Source: Gallionella sp.
GTDB lineage: Bacteria; Pseudomonadota; Gammaproteobacteria; Burkholderiales; Gallionellaceae
Direction: 5' to 3'
Length of the DNA: 64,000 bases
Assembly: GCA_028699065.1 (NCBI GenBank)
Contig: JAQVVH010000003.1
Coordinates: 62,001-126,000 of the forward strand
Position numbers and translations under genes: made by a program. Every line of letters begins with the position of its first letter. Position 1 is the stretch's first letter. The notes beneath the pieces were generated by a model. The model was not told the DNA's origin. It saw only the letters and a program-made list of their open reading frames with translations, and did not search any database. Shown one piece after another: positions 57,414 to 64,000 of the stretch.

Positions 57414-59953
57414 AGGATTTTTTTGAGCTGATACAGTTTTTCGAGTGCAGCTTTCGGACTGAGATCGTCGGGTTGCAGATCGCGCATGGCGGTCAGCACC
57501 GGATGTTCTTCCGGTTCCGGCTGTTCCGGCAGGGAGGCAAAGAGATCGCCCTGCGGGTTTTGCGCGGCGCTTTGTTGCTCAAGACGCGCGAGTTGCTTTT
57601 TAGCATTGCGGATGACGCTGTTCGGCACGCCGGCAAGTGCGGCGACCTGTAGCCCATAACTTTGGCTGGCCGCACCTTCGTTTACGGCATGCAGGAAGAC
57701 AATGCTGTGCTGGTGTTCGATCGCGGCGAGGTGCACGTTGGCAAGCTGCGTAAATTCTTCGGCTAGTCGCGTGAGTTCAAAATAGTGTGTGGCAAACAGG
57801 GTATAGCTGCGGTTGATTTCCAGCAGGTGACGCGCGATGGCGTAGGCCAGTGCCAAGCCGTCGAAGGTGCTGGTGCCGCGTCCGATCTCGTCCACCAGCA
57901 CCAGACTTTTGTCGGTGGCGTTGTGCAGAATGTTGGCAGCTTCGGTCATCTCGACCATGAAGGTGGAGCGTCCGCTGGCGAGATCGTCCGATGCGCCGAT
58001 GCGGGTGAAGATCTGGTCGATCTCGCCCAGCATCGCTTCCTGCGCGGGGACGAAACAGCCGACATGCGCGAGTAGCGCGAGGATGGCAACTTGCCGCATA
58101 TACGTGGATTTGCCGCCCATGTTGGGGCCGGTGATGAGCAGCATGCGTCGTGCATCGTGCAGCGTGGCATCGTTGGCCGTGAACTGTTCCACTTGGGCTT
58201 CCACCACCGGATGACGGCCTTGCTTGATGACGAGTTGCGCGTCGTCGCTGAACTGCGGCGCGCTGAAATTGAGTGTGGTCGCGCGTTCGGCGAAGGTGGT
58301 GAGCACGTCCAATTCCGCGATGGCGGCGGAGATGCGTTGCAGTTGCGGAATATGTGGTGCAAGCGCATCCAGTAATTGTTCGTAGAGAAATTTCTCGCGT
58401 GCCAGTGCGCGGTCATTGGCGGAGAGCGCCTTGTCCTCGAAGGCTTTCAGTTCCGGCGTGATGTAGCGCTCCACGTTTTTCAGTGTCTGCCGGCGGCGGT
58501 AGTCGTCCGGCACCTTGTCCGCGTTGGCAGCGCTGACCTCGATGTAAAAGCCATGAACGCGGTTGTATTCGACTTTTAGTTTGTCGATGCCGCTGCGTTC
58601 CCGCTCGCGCGCTTCAAGTTGCAGCAGGAAATCGCCGCAGTTGTTCTGGATGTTTCTTAATTCATCCAGCTCCGCATCGTAGCCGTCGGCAATGACGCCA
58701 CCTTCTCTGAGAATAGAGGCGGGTTCTGCTTTAAGTGTCTGCTCCAGAAGCGCCGGCAGCGTGGTATCTGATCTTAATTCCGTGCCGAGCGATTGGATGC
58801 GGGAGGTGTTTACGCCGGACAACAAGGTGTGCAGTTGCGGCAGTTGTTTCAGCGTGTCGCGCAGGCCGGACAAGTCCCGCGGTCTTGCGCTGCGCAGGGC
58901 GATGCGCGCGGTAATGCGTTCCACATCCACGCAGGATTTAAGATGCTCATGCACTGCGTCGGAGAGGGAATGCAATGCTTCCACCGCATCGAGGCGGGCA
59001 CGCAATGTGTCGCGTTTGCGCAGCGGGTGGTGCAGCCAATGGGCAAGCAGACGGCTGCCCATGTTGGTGGCGCAGGTGTCGAGCAGCGAACGCAGTGTGG
59101 GTGCGGGTTCGCCGCGCAGTGTCTGGGTGATTTCCAGATTGCGTCGCGTCGCGGCATCCATGCGCACGAATTCGTCGGCGTGATAAATCTGCAGTGCGCG
59201 GATATGGGCGATACCTTGTCCCTGCGTGAGTTTTGCGTAACCGAGCAGGGCGCCGGCGGCCGCGAGGCCAGGATCAAATTCTTCGCAGCCGAATCCCGCG
59301 AGATCGCGCGTGCCGAACTGCTGGCAAAGCGCGCGGTGCGCGGCATCGCGATCAAAATGCCAGTCCGGCAGGGATTTGTAAGCCGCGTGTCGGAATTGCG
59401 GTGCTGCTATCCCCTCGGCATGCAGAATTTCAGAAGGTTGCAGGCGTTCCAGCTCTGCAGTGAGTTGCGGGGTGTCCACTTCGGCGAGCATGAACTGGCC
59501 CGAAGCAAGATTCAGCCAGGCGAGGCCAGTTCGTTTGCCCTGCTGATGCAGGGCTAGCAGCAGGTTGTCGCGCTTTTCATCGAGCAGCGCGGCATCGGTC
59601 AGCGTGCCGGGCGTGATGATACGCACGACTTTGCGTTCAACCGGCCCCTTGCTTGTCGCCGGATCGCCGATTTGTTCGCAGATGGCCACCGATTCCCCGA
59701 GGCGAATCAGGCGTGCGAGGTATTGCTCGACCGCGTGATACGGCACACCGGCCATTTTGATGGGCTGGCCGTTGGAACTACCGCGCTGGGTGAGCGTGAT
59801 GTCGAGCAGTTTTGCGACGCGCACGGCGTCATCAAAAAACAGTTCGTAGAAATCCCCCATGCGGTAGAACAACAGCATGTCCGCATGTTGTGCCTTGAGC
59901 GCCAGATACTGGCGCATCATCGGCGTGTGTTTTTCCGTGGTAGCTTCGCTCAC
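57410..59953 (-). CDS. mutS: DNA mismatch repair protein MutS
   Basis: 847 aa from a GTG at 59953; the longer open frame upstream overlaps suhB in another frame. MutS binds mismatches as a clamp-forming dimer. Seen: mismatch-binding [20 protein letters not shown] and [15 protein letters not shown] (Phe-x-Glu), Walker [16 protein letters not shown], Walker B region [17 protein letters not shown] and ATHYFELT. The C-terminal beta-clamp/MutL parts are normal. It lies 8 nt after suhB. GTG start gives MSEATTEK before HTPMM, as expected from E. coli. Confidence 0.96.
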   Translation of the reverse strand: MSEATTEKHTPMMRQYLALKAQHADMLLFYRMGDFYELFFDDAVRVAKLLDITLTQRGSSNGQPIKMAGVPYHAVEQYLARLIRLGESVAICEQIGDPATSKGPVERKVVRIITPGTLTDAALLDEKRDNLLLALHQQGKRTGLAWLNLASGQFMLAEVDTPQLTAELERLQPSEILHAEGIAAPQFRHAAYKSLPDWHFDRDAAHRALCQQFGTRDLAGFGCEEFDPGLAAAGALLGYAKLTQGQGIAHIRALQIYHADEFVRMDAATRRNLEITQTLRGEPAPTLRSLLDTCATNMGSRLLAHWLHHPLRKRDTLRARLDAVEALHSLSDAVHEHLKSCVDVERITARIALRSARPRDLSGLRDTLKQLPQLHTLLSGVNTSRIQSLGTELRSDTTLPALLEQTLKAEPASILREGGVIADGYDAELDELRNIQNNCGDFLLQLEARERERSGIDKLKVEYNRVHGFYIEVSAANADKVPDDYRRRQTLKNVERYITPELKAFEDKALSANDRALAREKFLYEQLLDALAPHIPQLQRISAAIAELDVLTTFAERATTLNFSAPQFSDDAQLVIKQGRHPVVEAQVEQFTANDATLHDARRMLLITGPNMGGKSTYMRQVAILALLAHVGCFVPAQEAMLGEIDQIFTRIGASDDLASGRSTFMVEMTEAANILHNATDKSLVLVDEIGRGTSTFDGLALAYAIARHLLEINRSYTLFATHYFELTRLAEEFTQLANVHLAAIEHQHSIVFLHAVNEGAASQSYGLQVAALAGVPNSVIRNAKKQLARLEQQSAAQNPQGDLFASLPEQPEPEEHPVLTAMRDLQPDDLSPKAALEKLYQLKKIL

Positions 59954-59961
59954 GTCCAAAG

Positions 59962-60759
59962 CTATTTTTTCAGGGGGTCGGTCAGATGTGGTGCAATGCT
60001 CTTCAGCAGGAGTGCATGGATGTCCGGATTGCCGGCGCAGATGTGACCACTCTTGAGCTGGTTGGAATTTCCCGCGAGGTCGCTGACGATGCCGCCTGCC
60101 TCGGTGATTAGCAGGCAGCCTGCCGCAATGTCCCAAGGTTTCAATCCGGTTTCGAAGAAGCCGTCGTAGCGTCCGGCGGCGGTCCATGCCAGATCCAGTG
60201 ATGCCGCGCCTGGACGGCGCATCCCGGCGGTTTTTTGCATCAGATCCTGGAAGATGGCCATATAGGCATCCATGTGTTCAAAGCGTGTGTAAGGGAAACC
60301 GGTCCCGATCAGGCTGTCGGTCAGCTCCCTGCGCTTGCTAACGCGCATGCGTTTGTCGTTAAGAAATGCACCCCGCCCGCGGGTGGCGGTGAACAGGTCG
60401 TTCTTGGTGGGGTCGTATACCACGGCCTGCGTCAGTACGCCGTTTTGCTGCAAAGCGATCGAGACGGCGTACTGCGGAATGCCGTGTAAAAAATTGGTGG
60501 TGCCGTCGAGCGGATCGATAATCCAGACGAATTCCGAGTCGCCTTGGGCGCCGCTCTCTTCTGCTAGAATCGCGTGCCCTGGATAAGCCTCGAGCAGGGT
60601 TTCGATGATGATGCGCTCTGCGGCCCGGTCAACTTCGCTGACGAAATCCGCGTGGGATTTTTTGGTGATGGTGAGGTGATCGATGTTGTCCGAGGCGCGG
60701 TGAATCAGGTTGCCGGCGCGACGGGCGGCTTTCACCGCGATGTTGAGCATGGGGTGCAT
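59962..60759 (-). CDS. suhB: Inositol-1-monophosphatase (SuhB)
   Basis: 265 aa. Lithium-sensitive Mg-dependent phosphatase family; SuhB also joins NusA complexes in rRNA antitermination in E. coli. Seen: [40 protein letters not shown] (metal Glu/Asp), [31 protein letters not shown]. Divergent from trmJ across 61 bp, the usual suhB/trmJ arrangement. mutS follows after 8 nt. Confidence 0.95.
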   Translation of the reverse strand: MHPMLNIAVKAARRAGNLIHRASDNIDHLTITKKSHADFVSEVDRAAERIIIETLLEAYPGHAILAEESGAQGDSEFVWIIDPLDGTTNFLHGIPQYAVSIALQQNGVLTQAVVYDPTKNDLFTATRGRGAFLNDKRMRVSKRRELTDSLIGTGFPYTRFEHMDAYMAIFQDLMQKTAGMRRPGAASLDLAWTAAGRYDGFFETGLKPWDIAAGCLLITEAGGIVSDLAGNSNQLKSGHICAGNPDIHALLLKSIAPHLTDPLKK

Positions 60760-60820
60760 AAAATTTTGACCTTGTGTTAATGAGCGAAGAAACGGCTCGC
60801 ATTTTAGTTGGAATCGCGTT

Positions 60821-61585
60821 TTGAATAAACCTGAACCTTTGAATAATATCCGCGTTGTCCTAAGTCATACCACTCATCCGGGCAATATCGGCGCGGCCGC
60901 GCGGGCGATGAAGACTATGGGGCTGCGGCACCTGTATCTTGTTAATCCCAGGCATTTCCCCGATTCCCAGGCGACCGCGATGGCGGCGGGTGCGGATGAC
61001 ATTCTTGCAAATGCCGTGGTTTGCAGCTCGGTCGACGAGGCTTTGCGCGATGCGGCGCTGACGGTGGGGATGACCGCCCGCTTGCGCGATATTTCCATTG
61101 AAGTGGTTCAGCCGCGCGCGGCGGCGCCTGAAATTCTGCAGTATGCCGCGACACAGCCGGTGGCGCTGCTGTTTGGCACTGAGATGTCCGGGCTGACCAA
61201 TGAGGAGGTGGCCAAGGCGCAGATCCTCGTGAATATTCCGGCAAATCCCGAATACACCTCCCTGAATCTGGCCGCGGCTGTCCAGCTGATGGCCTATGAA
61301 TTGCGGGTCGGGGTCATCGATTTTTCACCCGCTCAGGTTTCACAGATGCTGGCGCCGCAGGCGCAGATCGAGGGGTATTTCCGGCATTTGGAACAGACCC
61401 TGCAGGAAATCGGTTTTTTTACCTCGCAAAAACCCGCGCGATTGATGCAACGTCTACGGCGGTTGTATGCGCGGACCCGGCTTGAAGAGGATGAGGTCAA
61501 TATTCTGCGCGGCATTTTGAGTGTAACAACCGAGTACAATGCGCGCCTCAGAAAGCGCTATCAGGAAGAGCATCCAGATGTTTGA
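60821..61585 (+). CDS. trmJ: tRNA (cytidine/uridine-2'-O-)-methyltransferase TrmJ
   Basis: 254 aa from TTG 60821. SpoU/TrmH-type SPOUT methyltransferase with trefoil knot: [55 protein letters not shown] and [21 protein letters not shown]-terminal helical extension (about 170-254, [19 protein letters not shown]) distinguishes TrmJ, which methylates position 32 of tRNAs. A start at a second TTG (60839) is possible. It is upstream of cysE with an 8-nt overlap, and precedes iscR as in many proteobacteria. Confidence 0.93.
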   Translation: MNKPEPLNNIRVVLSHTTHPGNIGAAARAMKTMGLRHLYLVNPRHFPDSQATAMAAGADDILANAVVCSSVDEALRDAALTVGMTARLRDISIEVVQPRAAAPEILQYAATQPVALLFGTEMSGLTNEEVAKAQILVNIPANPEYTSLNLAAAVQLMAYELRVGVIDFSPAQVSQMLAPQAQIEGYFRHLEQTLQEIGFFTSQKPARLMQRLRRLYARTRLEEDEVNILRGILSVTTEYNARLRKRYQEEHPDV

Positions 61586-62306
61586 AAATATCCGGGAAGA
61601 CATTGCGGGCGTCTTTGATCGTGACCCTGCCGCACGCACGACCTTCGAGGTGTTGACCTGCTATCCGGGACTGCATGCGCGCATGGCGCACCGTTTGTCG
61701 CATCGACTCTGGCATGCCAACTTCAAGTGGCTGGCCCGTTTTGTGTCGCATCTGGCACGTGGCTTGACCGGCATCGAAATTCATCCCGGTGCAACTATCG
61801 GCCGGCGTTTCTTTATTGATCACGGCATGGGTGTGGTGATCGGGGAGACGGCGGAAATCGGGGATGATGTGACGCTGTACCACGGCGTGACGCTGGGCGG
61901 AACTTCTTGGAAAGAGGGTAAACGTCACCCTACGCTGGGCGATGGGGTGGTGGTCGGAGCTGGGGCCAAGATTTTGGGGCCCATTCATGTGGGAAGCGGC
62001 GCCAAGGTCGGCTCAAATGCGGTTGTCGTCAAAGATGTTCCTCCCGGTGCGACGGCTGCCGGGATTCCGGCGCGTATTCTCGATGAAGAGCGCAAGTCGG
62101 CCGGTTTCAATCCTTACGGTATTGGCGGTGACCAGAATGACCCGGTCTCCAAGGCATTGCATGGATTGATTGGTCATAGCGTTACGGTCGACCAACGTAT
62201 CGAGTTCATTCTGCAGCAGCTGGAAAAGATGGGTGTTCCGGTCGAGGAGGAGCGTGCCACGGCCGACAAATTTGACCCGAATCACCTGAACAATATAGTT
62301 GATTAA
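61578..62306 (+). CDS. cysE: Serine O-acetyltransferase
   Basis: 242 aa from ATG 61578, with AGGAAGAG at 61563-61570. Makes O-acetylserine from serine and acetyl-CoA. N-terminal helical domain ([18 protein letters not shown]) is short, so this is the EpsC/SrpH-like compact form. Left-handed beta-helix hexapeptides run from [20 protein letters not shown] to [18 protein letters not shown]; catalytic region [21 protein letters not shown]-terminal extension ends NHLNNIVD, without the typical C-terminal Ile peptide that binds OASS (it ends VD). It feeds cysteine to the following isc genes. Confidence 0.94.
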   Translation: MFENIREDIAGVFDRDPAARTTFEVLTCYPGLHARMAHRLSHRLWHANFKWLARFVSHLARGLTGIEIHPGATIGRRFFIDHGMGVVIGETAEIGDDVTLYHGVTLGGTSWKEGKRHPTLGDGVVVGAGAKILGPIHVGSGAKVGSNAVVVKDVPPGATAAGIPARILDEERKSAGFNPYGIGGDQNDPVSKALHGLIGHSVTVDQRIEFILQQLEKMGVPVEEERATADKFDPNHLNNIVD

Positions 62307-62327
62307 AAAACTCGGCTATTCTACAAT
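62299..62327 (+). promoter_or_regulatory. iscR promoter candidate
   Basis: TTGATT (62299-62304) and TACAAT (62322-62327) with 17-bp spacing, overlapping the last cysE codon. The transcript would have an about 65-nt leader with the AGGAGG ribosome binding site at 62388-62393. A type 1 IscR palindrome could not be matched by eye. Confidence 0.55.
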
Positions 62328-62399
62328 TCGTCCACAGCGAATGATCTTGGCAAGACGCGAGATTGTTGGATCCGGGTTCAATACAACAGGAGGCGTTAC

Positions 62400-62867
62400 A
62401 TGCGATTGACCACCAAGGGGCGTTTTGCAGTGGCAGCAATGGTTGATCTGGCGATGCGGGGAAACCGTGGGCCGGTGACGCTGGCCGCGATCAGCGAGCG
62501 CCAGAATATATCCCTGTCCTATCTTGAGCAGCTTTTTGGCAAGCTGCGTCGCAACAATATTGTGGAAAGCGTGCGCGGGCCGGGTGGTGGCTATTATTTG
62601 GCCAGACAGGCTAACAAGATCAATATTGCTGAAATCATTCAGGCCGTAGATGAACCCATGGATGCGACGAATTGCGCGGGACGTGGCGACTGTTTCAGCG
62701 GGCAGCCCTGTGTGACCCATGACCTGTGGATGGGGCTCAACGAGAAGATTTTTGATTATCTGGAATCCGTGAATTTGCAGCAGCTCGTGGATGGCTACAA
62801 CAAACGCAACAATGGCGCCACCCCCGTGATACTGGAAAAAGTTTCCAGGGTGTCACATTCCGCATAA
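62400..62867 (+). CDS. iscR: Fe-S cluster assembly transcription factor IscR
   Basis: 155 aa. Rrf2 family: winged helix ([20 protein letters not shown], recognition helix [20 protein letters not shown]), wing [20 protein letters not shown], and cluster ligands Cys92, Cys98, Cys104 with His107 ([20 protein letters not shown]), the same positions as in E. coli. It binds [2Fe-2S] and represses isc when cluster supply is sufficient. A near-perfect AGGAGG ribosome binding site precedes the ATG. iscS follows after 11 nt. Confidence 0.96.
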   Translation: MRLTTKGRFAVAAMVDLAMRGNRGPVTLAAISERQNISLSYLEQLFGKLRRNNIVESVRGPGGGYYLARQANKINIAEIIQAVDEPMDATNCAGRGDCFSGQPCVTHDLWMGLNEKIFDYLESVNLQQLVDGYNKRNNGATPVILEKVSRVSHSA

Positions 62868-62878
62868 AGGACGAAAAC

Positions 62879-64000
62879 GTGAAGTTGCCGATTTATATGG
62901 ACTATTCCGCGACCACGCCGGTTGATCCGCGCGTTGCGGAAAAAATGATTCCCTATCTGACCGAAAGATTTGGCAATCCGGCCAGCCGTTCCCACGCGTT
63001 TGGCTGGGAGGCGGACGAGGCGGTTGAGCAGGCGCGTACGGAAGTGGCTGCGCTGGTGAATTGCGACCCGAAGGAGATTGTCTGGACCTCGGGAGCGACC
63101 GAATCGAACAATCTGGCGATCAAGGGCGCGGCCCAGTTTTACCAGGGTAAGGGCAAGCACATCGTTACCATGCGTATCGAACACAAGGCGGTGCTGGATA
63201 CGGCCCGCGAGTTGGAGCGCGTGGGTTTTTCCGCCACGTATCTGGATCCGGAGCCCAGCGGTTTGCTGGATTTGGAGAAATTCAAGGCAGCTTTGCAGCC
63301 CGATACAGTGCTGGTTTCGATCATGCTGGTAAATAACGAAATCGGCGTCATTCAGGATATTGAGGCCATTGGCGAGATTTGCCGCGAGCGCGGTATTTTG
63401 TTCCATGTTGATGCGGCGCAGGCAACCGGAAAAGTCGGGATTGATCTGCAAAAACTCAAGGTGGATCTGATGTCTTTTTCCGCCCACAAGACTTACGGGC
63501 CGAAAGGGGTCGGTGCCTTGTATGTCCGACGCAAGCCGCGCGTCAGGCTGGAAGCGCAAATGCACGGCGGCGGGCATGAGCGCGGTATGCGTTCGGGCAC
63601 GCTGGCGACCCACCAGATCGTGGGTATGGGTGAAGCGTTTCGCATTGCCCGGGAAGAAATGGCAACCGAAAATGCGCGCATTCGGATGTTGCGCGACCGA
63701 TTGCTTGCTGGATTGCAGCGCATGGAAGAGGTGTATATCAACGGGGATATGACTCATCGCATTCCGCACAACTTGAATTTGAGTTTCAATTTTGTCGAAG
63801 GCGAGTCGCTGATTATGGCGATTAAGGATGTTGCGGTATCGAGCGGCTCAGCCTGTACCTCGGCGAGTTTGGAACCCTCCTACGTGTTACGGGCGCTGGG
63901 GCGCAGCGATGAGTTGGCGCACAGCTCCATCCGTTTTAGTATTGGCCGTTTCACGACGGTGGAAGAGGTTGATTACGTGATCGAGTTGCTGCACAACAAG
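62879..64000 (+). CDS. iscS: Cysteine desulfurase IscS (incomplete at window end)
   Basis: 374 codons visible from GTG 62879 (AAAGGA upstream), frame open to the last base; the family is about 404 aa, so about 30 residues lie outside. PLP enzyme that gives sulfur from cysteine to IscU, tRNA thiolation and others. PLP lysine Lys204 in [12 protein letters not shown]; catalytic Cys326 in [30 protein letters not shown] and [16 protein letters not shown] fit IscS/NifS group I/II. Downstream iscU is expected. Confidence 0.95.
   Translation, partial: MKLPIYMDYSATTPVDPRVAEKMIPYLTERFGNPASRSHAFGWEADEAVEQARTEVAALVNCDPKEIVWTSGATESNNLAIKGAAQFYQGKGKHIVTMRIEHKAVLDTARELERVGFSATYLDPEPSGLLDLEKFKAALQPDTVLVSIMLVNNEIGVIQDIEAIGEICRERGILFHVDAAQATGKVGIDLQKLKVDLMSFSAHKTYGPKGVGALYVRRKPRVRLEAQMHGGGHERGMRSGTLATHQIVGMGEAFRIAREEMATENARIRMLRDRLLAGLQRMEEVYINGDMTHRIPHNLNLSFNFVEGESLIMAIKDVAVSSGSACTSASLEPSYVLRALGRSDELAHSSIRFSIGRFTTVEEVDYVIELLHNK

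Noticed and set aside
59954-60187. Upstream extension of mutS
   Set aside because: It overlaps suhB in another frame and is Arg-rich without family similarity; the GTG at 59953 gives the expected N-terminus.

Overview
The window is a 64 kb piece of a betaproteobacterial chromosome, moderately GC-rich and densely coding on both strands. Gene content and order (spc and alpha ribosomal operons followed by uvrA, a YajR-type transporter and ssb; trmJ-cysE-iscR-iscS; argD-argF-argG; the purMN cluster with DUF3108 proteins) suggest a Nitrosomonadales or Gallionellaceae-like lineage. The genus cannot be fixed from the sequence alone, and most genes are core housekeeping genes.

Layout. 1-6230 (+): end of the spc operon (rplF end, rplR, rpsE, rpmD, rplO, secY, infA, rpmJ), then the alpha operon (rpsM, rpsK, rpsD, rpoA, rplQ) behind its own good sigma70-type promoter and closed by a strong intrinsic terminator. 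6306-14995: uvrA (-), then a (+) run of YajR-like MFS transporter, ssb, modB, modC (no modA), greB and selO. 15011-19783 (-): purM, purN, two DUF3108 envelope proteins and an RsmB-type rRNA methyltransferase. 19846-22460 (+): AI-2E-family permease, hda, HAD phosphatase, glutaredoxin-like protein. 22457-28222 (-): rpsT, then argD-argF-argG, ppnP, yajQ, a hypothetical gene and yajL. 28380-29918 (+): murJ.

30019-36743 (-) is the main accessory block: a type I restriction-modification operon, hsdM-hsdS-BRO protein-hsdR, in which each gene overlaps the next by 4-8 nt. hsdS carries an in-frame 12-bp repeat encoding TAEL-TAEL in its central spacer, the same kind of spacer that sets half-site distance in EcoR124-type enzymes. 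The block lies beside a tRNA-Ser(UGA) gene. The tRNA 5' flank holds a perfect 140-bp tandem duplication that repeats exactly the tRNA 5' half, up to the last anticodon base. This is the most unusual structure in the window.

37449-64000: queD and an Mth938-domain protein (-); alaA-hom-thrC, AEC transporter and methyltransferase (+); trxC, class II amidotransferase and nadC (-); clpB behind a near-consensus heat-shock promoter (+); a small membrane protein (+); feoA-feoB (-); dapA, bamC and an MBL-fold hydrolase (+); an Ala/Pro-rich lipoprotein and a RoxA-like oxygenase (-); an SlyD-like isomerase (+); suhB-mutS-glycosyltransferase-like gene (-); and trmJ, cysE, iscR, iscS (+), where iscS runs off the window.

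No CRISPR array, intact insertion sequence, transposase, integrase or prophage was recognised. Many genes overlap by 1-13 nt, and non-ATG starts occur in secY, rpsD, selO, purM, the HAD phosphatase gene, alaA, mutS, the glycosyltransferase-like gene, trmJ and iscS.
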